Below are positions 7,795-15,132 of a stretch of 46,032 nt of DNA, one piece after another. The notes beneath the pieces are model-generated. The model saw only the letters and a program-made list of their open reading frames with translations, was not told the DNA's origin and did no database searches. The stretch's first letter is position 1, and the number at the start of each line of letters is the position of its first letter. A program made the position numbers and the translations under genes. Source of the stretch: Betaproteobacteria bacterium (GTDB lineage Bacteria > Pseudomonadota > Gammaproteobacteria > Burkholderiales > WYBJ01); NCBI GenBank assembly GCA_009377585.1, contig WHTS01000044.1, positions 1 through 46,032 on the forward strand, read 5' to 3'.

Positions 7795-9390
7795 GTGGAA
7801 CGACTGTACGTGTTGAATCCGTCCGTCGACGACGGGGGACAGGAACTCACGCTCGCGGCGCCGTTGAACCAACTGCGCAACGCGAAGATCGCGTTCGTCG
7901 ACAACAGCAAGGTGAACGCGGACCTGTTCCTGAGCCATGTCGGCCCCCGGCTGGAAAGCGACTATGGTGCACAGGTCGCCTTTACGGTTCGCAAGCTCGC
8001 CCCGAAGGATCCGCTGTCGGAGGGCGAATTGAAGCGCCTGGCGGAGTGCGATGCCGTCATTCAGGGTTTCGGCGACTGCGGCACGTCCACTTCCATGAGC
8101 GTTGCCGACGGCGTGCGCCTGGAATCGCTCGGTATTCCCACGGTCACGGTCTGCAGTAGTGCCTTCTCGCATGCCGCTCGATCGCAAGCGGTCGGACGCG
8201 GTCTGGGGGCGCTGCCCATCGTCGAGATTTCGCACCCGATGCACACGGCGCCGAAGGGGGTGGTGCTGGAGCGGGCGGAATCCGCCATGTCCAATCTGGC
8301 TGCGGCCTTGACGCAGCGCCCGGCGTCGCAAACGGCGCAGCCCACGCCGAGCGTCGCCCCCGAGTTCCCGCTCGACCAGTCTCCGGCTGGCTTGCAGGAG
8401 TTTTTCTTCGACAACGGCTGGACCGACGGACTCCCCGTGGTTCCTCCGACGCGCGCTGCGGTGCGCGCGATGGTGGAGGCCTCACAACGCGATGCCGCGG
8501 AGACGATCGGCCCCATACCCCCGCGGATGCGCTCGGCAACCATCGAAAAGCTGGCCATCAACGCCGTGATGGCAGGATGCCGCCCGGAGTATTTTCCGGT
8601 GGTGCTGGCGGCGCTCGAAGCGGCCCTCGACGACGGCTGCCGGCTCTACGGCATCCAGACGGCTACGAACAACGGCACGCCGCTCGTCATCGTCAACGGC
8701 CCGATCGTGGCGAAGCTCGGGCTCAATGCCCGCGGCAACGTCTTCGGCCAGGGATTTCGCGCGAACGCCGCCATCGGCCGGGCTCTGCAGCTCATCCTTC
8801 GCAACATCGGCGGCGACCTGCCGGGCGATACGGACATGTCCACCCAGGGCCAGCCCGGCAAGTTCACTTTCTGCATCGCGGAGAACGAAGCCGAGAGCCC
8901 GTGGCCGCCCTTGCACGTCGAGCGTGGATTCGCCTCCGGCGACAGCACCGCCACGGTCGTCGGCGCCTCGGCCGGCCACAACGTGTTCACCTACGGCTGC
9001 GAAACCGGCGCAGAGATCATGGAGCATTTCGTCGGTGCCATGACGGCGCTCGGCCACAACAACGTGATCTTCCCCACCGGGCCGATGCTGGTGATCGGCC
9101 CTGAGCACGCCGGCGTTTTGGCCCGCGACGGCTACGACAAGCCGCGCATCCGCGAAGAGATCTTCAGGCGCGCGCGCATTCCGCTGTCGCGCTTCGCCGA
9201 GCGTACCGTGCGCGGGCTCAAGCACCGGCGCTCACGTTGGTTCACGCAGTTCCCGGATGCGACGGACATCGGCGTGGCGGACGATCCCTCGCACGTACTC
9301 ATCGTCGTGGCCGGTGGCGCGGGCATCCATTCGCAGTTCGTGCCGACATCGTTCAGCTATCATGCGGTGACCCGGCGCATATCGCCTTGA
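7795..9390 (+). CDS. UGSC-family protein, Cys form (CGTS), fused to partner domain
   Basis: Same two-domain layout as the selenoprotein at 4502-6106, without an in-frame stop. The UGSC domain has AKIAFVDNSKVNADLF, then QGFGDCGTSTSMSVADGV, with Cys at the Sec position (C96 counted from GTG 7792). The second motif Cys is replaced by Ser, so no CxxC pair remains. The partner domain (about residue 200 to the end) has NGWTDGLPVVPPT, NAVMAGC (C263), VNGPIVAKLG, NAAIGRAL and GKFTFCIAENE (C361). A short linker of TQRPASQTAQPTPS type joins the halves. GGAGG at 7784-7788 favours the GTG at 7795, and the GTG at 7792 is also in frame. No SECIS-like hairpin follows the Cys codon. It is divergent from the CysB-like regulator and followed by a Bug gene. 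Confidence 0.88.
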   Translation: MERLYVLNPSVDDGGQELTLAAPLNQLRNAKIAFVDNSKVNADLFLSHVGPRLESDYGAQVAFTVRKLAPKDPLSEGELKRLAECDAVIQGFGDCGTSTSMSVADGVRLESLGIPTVTVCSSAFSHAARSQAVGRGLGALPIVEISHPMHTAPKGVVLERAESAMSNLAAALTQRPASQTAQPTPSVAPEFPLDQSPAGLQEFFFDNGWTDGLPVVPPTRAAVRAMVEASQRDAAETIGPIPPRMRSATIEKLAINAVMAGCRPEYFPVVLAALEAALDDGCRLYGIQTATNNGTPLVIVNGPIVAKLGLNARGNVFGQGFRANAAIGRALQLILRNIGGDLPGDTDMSTQGQPGKFTFCIAENEAESPWPPLHVERGFASGDSTATVVGASAGHNVFTYGCETGAEIMEHFVGAMTALGHNNVIFPTGPMLVIGPEHAGVLARDGYDKPRIREEIFRRARIPLSRFAERTVRGLKHRRSRWFTQFPDATDIGVADDPSHVLIVVAGGAGIHSQFVPTSFSYHAVTRRISP

Positions 9391-9419
9391 GTCGATCTCC
9401 CGGGAAAATGCGAGGAGGA

Positions 9420-10433
9420 ATGTTGTTGAAGGAGCATGTCTGTCTGGTCCTAACGGCCGCCGCCTTCGCCTGGTCGACAAGCGCGGCAAGTCAACAAACG
9501 TCGTCCGCCAAGGCGGACCCTGCGAGCATCGCGTCCTACCCCAGCCGCCCGGTGCGCTTGATCAACCCGTTTCCGCCCGGAGGCGGCTCGGATGCCGTGG
9601 CGCACCTGGTGAGCCAGCGCTTGTTCGGTCGCTGGAATCAGAATGTCATCGTCGACAATCGTGGCGGGGCAGGCGGTGCGATCGGAACCGGCATGGCGGC
9701 AAATGCGACGCCGGATGGCTACACGCTGGTGATGGCGACCGCCAGCACCGTGGTCGTGAATCCGCTCATCAACAAAGTCCCGTTCGAGCCGCTCGAGGAC
9801 TTCGATGCGATCATACTCACCGCGTCGGTTCCGCTGATTCTCGTCGTCCATCCGTCCGTACCCGTGAAATCGGCGCAGGAGCTTGTCGCGCTGGCCAAAT
9901 CCCGCCCGGGCACGTTGAACATATCGTCCTCGGGAGAGGGCACCATCAGCCATCTGGCGCTGGAGCTTTTCAAGCTCACCACCGGTGTCGACATGGTGCA
10001 CGTGCCTTTTCGCGGCGGCGGTCCGGCCCGCAACGCGTTGCTCGGCGCCCAGGTGCAGGGCAACTTCGCTAACCTGCTGTCGGCGTCACCTCACGTCAAA
10101 GCGGGTAAGCTGAAGGCGCTGGGTGTTACCACGCGCAAGCGGGCGACTGGGTTGCCCGAAGTGCCGACCCTGGCCGAAGCCGGTATCTCCGGATTCGAAG
10201 TCGTCCAATGGAACGGGTTGCTTGCGCCGAATGGCACGCCCAAGCCCATCATCAACAAGCTCAATGCCGAGATCAACGCGATCCTTGCAACCCCGGAGAT
10301 GCAAAAAATATTGATCACGAGCGGCGCCGAGCCCGAAGGCGGCACGCCGGAAGAGTTCATGAAGTTCATTCGCGACGACATCGCGAAATGGACCAAGGTT
10401 GTTCGCGCATCGAAGATCAAGGTCGACCGGTGA
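9420..10433 (+). CDS. Bug/TctC-family periplasmic substrate-binding protein (module copy 2)
   Basis: About 337 residues, with a signal peptide (MLLKEHVCLVLTAAAFAWST ...) followed by SYPSRPVRLINPFPPGGGSD, VIVDNRGGAGG, TPDGYTLVMAT, MVHVPFRGGGPARNAL and VPTLAEAGISGF, the Bug signature order. The exact start is uncertain. AGGAGG at 9413-9418 is too close to the ATG at 9420 and would suit the TTG at 9426, while an ATG at 9408 is also in frame. The longer upstream open frame overlaps the preceding gene and is not real. The last codon overlaps the GTG start of the asparaginase-like gene. It follows the Cys-type UGSC fusion at 29 bases, matching the arrangement of module copy 1. Confidence 0.9.
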   Translation: MLLKEHVCLVLTAAAFAWSTSAASQQTSSAKADPASIASYPSRPVRLINPFPPGGGSDAVAHLVSQRLFGRWNQNVIVDNRGGAGGAIGTGMAANATPDGYTLVMATASTVVVNPLINKVPFEPLEDFDAIILTASVPLILVVHPSVPVKSAQELVALAKSRPGTLNISSSGEGTISHLALELFKLTTGVDMVHVPFRGGGPARNALLGAQVQGNFANLLSASPHVKAGKLKALGVTTRKRATGLPEVPTLAEAGISGFEVVQWNGLLAPNGTPKPIINKLNAEINAILATPEMQKILITSGAEPEGGTPEEFMKFIRDDIAKWTKVVRASKIKVDR

Positions 10434-11491
10434 GCGGAGCGTCGCCGAGCCGTGGACCCGGCGAGGATCGCCGATCGCGGGCAGCTGCTGGCGAGCGGCC
10501 ACGCGTGTACGTGATCGGCACCGGCGGCAGCATCTCCTGCATCGGCGAGTCGCGCATCGATCTCATCGACTACAACTACGCCGACAAACATTTTTCCATC
10601 GAAGAGATGCTCGCGCGCATTCCCGAGGCATGCGAGAAAGCGGAGGTGCGGGCGGAACAGTTCCTGAATGTGTACGGCGGCGACGTCACGCCGGACCAGT
10701 GGCTGACGCTCGCTCGGCGCATCAATGCGATCTTGCGGGAAGATCCACAAGCGGCCGGGGTGGTCGTAACGCATGGCACCTCGACACTGGAAGAGACGGC
10801 GTACTTCCTCAACCTGACGGTGAAGGCCGAGCGTCCCGTCGTGGTGACCGGCGCGATGCGACCGCCAACCGCCATCAGCACCGACGCCGACATGAATCTC
10901 TATGACGCGATCCGCGTTGCCGCGAGCCCGGAAGCATACGGCAAAGGGGTTCTCGTCGTCCTCAACAATCACATTCTGGCTGCGCGCGACGCGGTAAAGA
11001 CGAGCACGTCGCGCCTGGAGACGTTCACGTCCAACGAGTTGGGCGTTCTCGGCTACGCCGATTCCGACGGCGGAGTCGTGTTCTACCGATCGCCTGTGCG
11101 CCTGCATACCACGAGTACCGAATTCGACGCGGACCGGATCGATGCGCTCGCGCGGGTCGATCTCGCTTACGCCTACTCGGGCGCCGACGGCACGGCGATC
11201 GAAGCGTTCGTGAAAAGGGGCGCTCGGGCGATCGTCGGCGTGGGTCTCGGCAGCGGCAGCGCGCCGCGTGCTTTTCTAAAGGCGCTCGAAGCGGCGCGCG
11301 AGCAAGGGGTTGTCGTGGTCGTGGCGAGCCAGTCGTTCAACGGCCGAGTAATGGCCAAGCGGACCTTCTTGTCTCGCGGGTTCGCCGTTGCGGACAACCT
11401 GCCGGCCAAGAAGGCGCGTATCGTGCTCATGCTCGCGCTTGCCGCACCGCGCTCGCGGGACGACATCCAGCGCATGATGCTCACCTACTGA
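10430..11491 (+). CDS. asparaginase-like amidohydrolase with altered active site
   Basis: A 353-residue protein of the asparaginase/glutaminase family, starting at a GTG that overlaps the preceding stop (GTGA). The fold signatures are present: GTGGSIS (residues 30-36), VTHGTSTLEETAYFL (113-127), TGAMRPPTAISTDADMN (140-156), and DAVKTSTS with the expected Lys (K190). Two key positions differ from classical enzymes. The first nucleophile-type Thr (GGTI) is Ser34, and the substrate-binding Asp of HGTDT is Ser118. Loss of that Asp should disturb binding of the amino-acid alpha-amine, so the substrate may be another amide or lactam. It has no signal peptide. It lies in the same run as the UGSC modules, 16 bases before the UGSS selenoprotein gene. 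Confidence 0.85.
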   Translation: MSGASPSRGPGEDRRSRAAAGERPRVYVIGTGGSISCIGESRIDLIDYNYADKHFSIEEMLARIPEACEKAEVRAEQFLNVYGGDVTPDQWLTLARRINAILREDPQAAGVVVTHGTSTLEETAYFLNLTVKAERPVVVTGAMRPPTAISTDADMNLYDAIRVAASPEAYGKGVLVVLNNHILAARDAVKTSTSRLETFTSNELGVLGYADSDGGVVFYRSPVRLHTTSTEFDADRIDALARVDLAYAYSGADGTAIEAFVKRGARAIVGVGLGSGSAPRAFLKALEAAREQGVVVVVASQSFNGRVMAKRTFLSRGFAVADNLPAKKARIVLMLALAAPRSRDDIQRMMLTY

Positions 11492-11507
11492 ATTCACAGG
11501 AGCCGCC

Positions 11508-12146
11508 ATGAGCCAGAAGCGTGGAGAACCCGGGCCAGCCACCAGCCGAATCGACATTGCCGGCGTCCCGGTATACGTGCCGATCGGCACAGCCGACGTG
11601 CCCGCCCGGCGGCTTGCCCAGCGTATCCCCAGTCTCGACGGCGCGCGTATCGGCATCCTGGATAATTGCAAGGAATTCGCGGATGTCGTCCTGCGGGGGG
11701 TCGCCGAAGCGCTGCAAGCGCTTCATCCCAATGCGACGATCCGAACCTGGCAGAAGAGCTATCTCGGTATCGCTTCGCCGTACGCCGAAGAGATGGCCGC
11801 GGAATGCGACGTGGTCATCAACGGTGTAGGCCATTGAGGTTCTTCGACCCCTTGGACCGCGCGTGACGCGGTCGCGCTCGAAGACCTCGGCATCCCGACG
11901 ACAACGATCGTCAGCACTGCTTTCGCTCCGCTGGCCCAGGTCGTGGCCGAAGGAATCGGCCACATGAGCTTGCCGATCATCGTCATCCCTCATCCCGTGG
12001 GCAATCGCGACCAATCGCGTATCCTCCATGCCGGGCGGGACATCGCGCAGGAGTGCGAACGCGTCCTGATTACAGAGGCCGGTGGGCTCGCACGGGAATT
12101 CGAGGGCAAGCAGTATCCGCTGCCTCGCGGCGTGATGCCGCGATAA
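11508..12146 (+). CDS. UGSC-family selenoprotein, stand-alone (in-frame UGA = Sec110, motif UGSS)
   Basis: A single 212-residue gene with TGA at 11835-11837. Residues 1-109 contain ARIGILDNCKEFADVV and end CDVVINGVGH. After the TGA the frame continues GSSTPWTARDAVALEDLGIP, then TTTIVSTAFAPLAQVV, LPIIVIPHPVG and a TAA at 12144-12146. Both halves align at matching positions with the UGSC domains of the fused proteins (IDNSK, NAVGD-U, GIPT, PHP), so the TGA occupies the Sec position. The motif is U-G-S-S: the second Cys of UGSC is missing. AGGAG precedes the ATG at 11508. A long stem-loop starting at the TGA fits a SECIS. The partner domain is a separate gene 33 bases downstream. A standard caller would report only a 109-residue fragment. 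Confidence 0.87.
11838..11887 (+). other. predicted bacterial SECIS element for Sec110
   Basis: GACCGCG (11855-11861) pairs perfectly with CGCGGTC (11867-11873) around the loop CGTGA (11862-11866). The loop starts 24 bases after the TGA and has G second. A lower stem pairs TCTTCGA (11841-11847) with TCGAAGA (11878-11884), and GG (11838-11839) with CC (11885-11886), with T11840 bulged. The whole 50-base structure begins immediately after the TGA. Loop form NGUGN matches the SECIS predicted for Sec97, while the stem sequences are unrelated. Confidence 0.82.
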
Positions 12147-12179
12147 GGCGCGAGCGGAAGATCCTGGACACGCGCAATC

Positions 12180-13232
12180 ATGAACCACGCTTCTGCGCCC
12201 ATCGTCGAATCGGATAGGACCTTCGACGAGATCAACGAGTACTTCTACGAGCGAGGGTGGAGCGACGGCCTGCCGATCGTGCCCCCCACGCAAGCCCGCG
12301 TGCAGGCGATGCTCGCAGGGATGCCCTGGCACGCTCCGGACGACATCATCAGCGTCGTCCCGCCCCGCATGGGTCGCGCGAGCATGCAGCAGATCGCGGT
12401 CAACGCCGTAATGGCCGGCTGCCGTCCGGAGTACCTCCCGGTGGTGGTTGCGGCACTGCAGGCGGTATCGGAGCCGGAATACGGTCTTGCCCACCGCCAG
12501 ACGACCACGCACGCCGGCGCGCCGCTCATGATCATCAACGGGCCCGTGGTCCAGCGTCTGCGTATCAACTGCGGACGGGGGTTGCTCGGGCCGGGCTGGC
12601 GCGCGAATGCGACCATCGGGCGGGCATTGCGGCTCGTGCTCATCAATATCGGCGGCGCAGGCCCGGGCGTGGACGCGTCGCAAACCGGCCATCCCGGCAA
12701 GTACACCTACTGCATCGCCGAGTACGAGGAAGCGAATCCCTGGGAGCCCCTGCACGTGGAGCGCGGCTTCGAGTGCGGCCAGAGCGTGGTGACGGTCGTC
12801 AATACCGAGGCGCCGCACAGCATGACGGAGAACGTCCAGACGGACCCGGACGAGATCGTGCATACCTTTGCCTCCTCGATGGCGACGCTCGGTGTCAACA
12901 ATCTGTATTCCCAAGGCACGCCGGTTCTCGCACTCGGCATCGAACATGCGCAGCACATCGCCTCCGCGGGGTGGAGCAAGCACAGGCTGCAAGAGGCGCT
13001 ATTCGAGCGCGCACGCCAGCCCTGGGGACTCGTCAAGAACCGCGGCAAGTCCAAGGGACCGCGATTTCCGGAATTCGTCGATCGCAACGACGACAGCTCC
13101 ATGGTCCCCATCATTCGCGAACCGTCGGATCTCGTCGTCATCGTGGCGGGCGGCGCCGGGGGCAAGTCGATGTTTCTCCCGACCGCCGGCGGTCAGAGTC
13201 TGGCGGTGTCGAAGCTCATCGAGAACGGATGA
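12180..13232 (+). CDS. UGSC-associated partner protein, stand-alone
   Basis: A 350-residue protein that matches the C-terminal domain of both fused UGSC proteins along its length: YFYERGWSDGLPIVPPT (residues 21-37), NAVMAGCRPEYLPVVVAAL (C81), MIINGPVVQRL, GWRANATIGRAL, GHPGKYTYCIAEYEEANPW (C178) and EPLHVERGF. The two cysteines are conserved in all three copies. I do not recognise a named family with known function. Because it is fused to UGSC in two copies and follows it in the third, the two very probably act together. The conserved cysteines could be thiol partners of the Sec/Cys, or bind a metal or substrate. Both are inference. No signal peptide is visible and the ribosome-binding site is weak. 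Confidence 0.85.
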   Translation: MNHASAPIVESDRTFDEINEYFYERGWSDGLPIVPPTQARVQAMLAGMPWHAPDDIISVVPPRMGRASMQQIAVNAVMAGCRPEYLPVVVAALQAVSEPEYGLAHRQTTTHAGAPLMIINGPVVQRLRINCGRGLLGPGWRANATIGRALRLVLINIGGAGPGVDASQTGHPGKYTYCIAEYEEANPWEPLHVERGFECGQSVVTVVNTEAPHSMTENVQTDPDEIVHTFASSMATLGVNNLYSQGTPVLALGIEHAQHIASAGWSKHRLQEALFERARQPWGLVKNRGKSKGPRFPEFVDRNDDSSMVPIIREPSDLVVIVAGGAGGKSMFLPTAGGQSLAVSKLIENG

Positions 13233-13331
13233 GGCGTAGCGCCGATCGGGGCCGATTTCCGGCTGCTGGCTCGCACACGCACCCAGCATAACTTGTGCTC
13301 AGCTGCGCGAAGCATGAAAAAGGAAGAAGCA

Positions 13332-14321
13332 ATGATGTCAATGGCGTTCAATGCGGCTGCCGTGCGCTTGTGTGCGCTCGCGATGATCCTGATTCCCGGC
13401 GGCCATGTCGCGGCCCAACAGCCGTATCCGGCCAAACCTGTCCGAATGATCGTGCCTTTCGCGCCCGGTGGCGGCACCGATACCCTGGGACGGCTGCTTG
13501 CCCAGAAGCTGAGCGAACTTTGGAACGTCCAGGTGGTAGTCGACAATCGGCCAGGCGCCGGATCGACCGTCGGGACCGACGTGACGGCGAAGGCGGCGCC
13601 GGATGGTTATACCATCGGCGTCACCTCGATGTCGCACGCCATCAACGCGACGCTCTACCGCACGCTGCCGTACGATCCGATCAAGGACTTCGAATTCATT
13701 GTCCTCACCGTGCGCGTTCCCAACGTTCTGGTCGTGCACCCCAGCGTGCCGGCGAAATCGGTGAAGGAATTGGTCGCTCTGGCGAAGTCCCGTCCGGGAG
13801 AGCTTGTCTTTTCTTCATCCGGCGTAGGCGGCGTCTCACACCTCTCCGCGGAGGTCTTTGCGGCCACCGCTGGGATCCGCATGCTGCACGTTCCCTACAA
13901 GGGTGCAGGGCCGGCCATGATCGCGCTTGTCAGCGGCGAGTCGCAAGTCATGATGGCAACCGTGCCCGTGCTGCTTCCTCAGATGAAAGCCAAGCGCGTT
14001 CGCGCACTCGCGATTGCGAGCCTGAAGCGCTCGCCGCTTCTGCCGGAACTGCCGACCATCGCCGAGTCAGGGCACCCCGGCTTCGAGACGGACTCATGGT
14101 ATGGGCTGCTCGTCCCCAAGAGCACGCCGCGCGCGATCGTACAGAAATTGAACGCAGACTCGAATCGTGCTCTGGATTCGGCCGATCTGAAGGTCGCGCT
14201 CGCCAAGCAGGGTGCACAACCGGCCGGCGGGACGCCGGACGAATTTCTGCGCTTCGTTCAGGCCGAGATGGCAAAGTGGCGTAACGCCATCCTAGATGCG
14301 AAAGTGCCATTGGCGAATTGA
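13332..14321 (+). CDS. Bug/TctC-family periplasmic substrate-binding protein (module copy 3)
   Basis: About 329 residues from the ATG at 13332, which has AGGAAG upstream (13321-13326). An ATG at 13314 is also in frame. A signal peptide ends near GGHVAAQQ, followed by YPAKPVRMIVPFAPGGGTD, VVVDNRPGAGSTVG, APDGYTIGVTS, MLHVPYKGAGPAM and LPTIAESGHPGF. It closes the third module, 99 bases after the split partner gene. It is close in sequence to the binding protein of module copy 1 (the GTDT/GTDI and RPGA-ST blocks), which supports module duplication. No membrane subunits lie nearby. The ligand is unknown. Confidence 0.92.
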   Translation: MMSMAFNAAAVRLCALAMILIPGGHVAAQQPYPAKPVRMIVPFAPGGGTDTLGRLLAQKLSELWNVQVVVDNRPGAGSTVGTDVTAKAAPDGYTIGVTSMSHAINATLYRTLPYDPIKDFEFIVLTVRVPNVLVVHPSVPAKSVKELVALAKSRPGELVFSSSGVGGVSHLSAEVFAATAGIRMLHVPYKGAGPAMIALVSGESQVMMATVPVLLPQMKAKRVRALAIASLKRSPLLPELPTIAESGHPGFETDSWYGLLVPKSTPRAIVQKLNADSNRALDSADLKVALAKQGAQPAGGTPDEFLRFVQAEMAKWRNAILDAKVPLAN

Positions 14322-15132
14322 AATCGGAGATGACCCCCGCGACTGCGTCGTGTCTCGCTCCTCCGTGTGTGCAAGGCGGGTTATATTGATTATCGTCGAT
14401 CGGCCGCTCGACCAGATCGGCTTCTTGGTAAAGGTTGTTGGCAATGGCACGACGCTCACGACTGACGAGGTAATCGCAACGATGACGCCATGATAGGCCT
14501 GTGGTGCGCAATGATTCGTGCATGGCGTTCGAGAACTCGGTGTCGCTGCAGACCCGCGTTGAATTTGGCAAGACGAGCGAATGCGGCACTTGGGCGAGCG
14601 CAACCTTCGTAGTGTTCTGGAATGTCTTCACGTGGGGGCATGCTGTTCTTGTGCTCGTTCGAATTTCGTCCCGAGCCGAGAACCTGGCCTTAGGACAGTC
14701 GAGCCGTTTACGCGCATCGCCACAGCCGCCGACTGAGGCAATCATCGATAAGACGAACGCTGCACAAGTCGAACGACTTGGCGTAGCGAGGCGTCGTCTC
14801 AGTGGGGTTGTCAGTTCGCTTGCGAAGATCTTCGGTCGCATCCTCAAGGCCCACGACAGCCACTGTGAAGTCAAAACTTTGCGCGAGACGTCTGGCCGGA
14901 TCGTGCGAACCACATTATGGAGCATGGCCTTGTGCGGATGTGCGGGGGTATCATGGCGACTAAAGGAATAGACATAGTGCACTCGGAAACTATTGCGCTT
15001 TTCCTGTCGCTCGCAGTCCCGGGTCATTGAACTCGAGAATGCAGTCGCTGGCTTCGACGCGTGTATTTCTTGGCTAGTGGTCCTGGCCGTCGTCCCTATC
15101 CCGAACCCATCCGTTGCGGAGACGAGTTGAAT
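14322..15132. other. about 810 bases without a supportable gene
   Basis: Open frames exist on both strands (for example a 156-residue plus frame at 14501-14971 and part of a long minus frame that also runs antisense through the two flanking genes). None has a recognisable family, a ribosome-binding site or convincing codon pattern. The base composition is slightly richer in A and T than the flanks. It may be decayed sequence between the UGSC modules and the hydrolase cluster, and must contain the promoter of the hydrolase gene at 15133. Confidence 0.45.

Noticed and set aside
11481-12992. Minus-strand open frame of 503 codons across the UGSS selenoprotein and partner genes
   Set aside because: No family match; it is the mirror of two genes supported by alignment to their paralogues.
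14501-14971. Possible 156-residue plus-strand gene in the 14.3-15.1 kb gap
   Set aside because: No ribosome-binding site, no domain, and an unusual composition; not enough to call.
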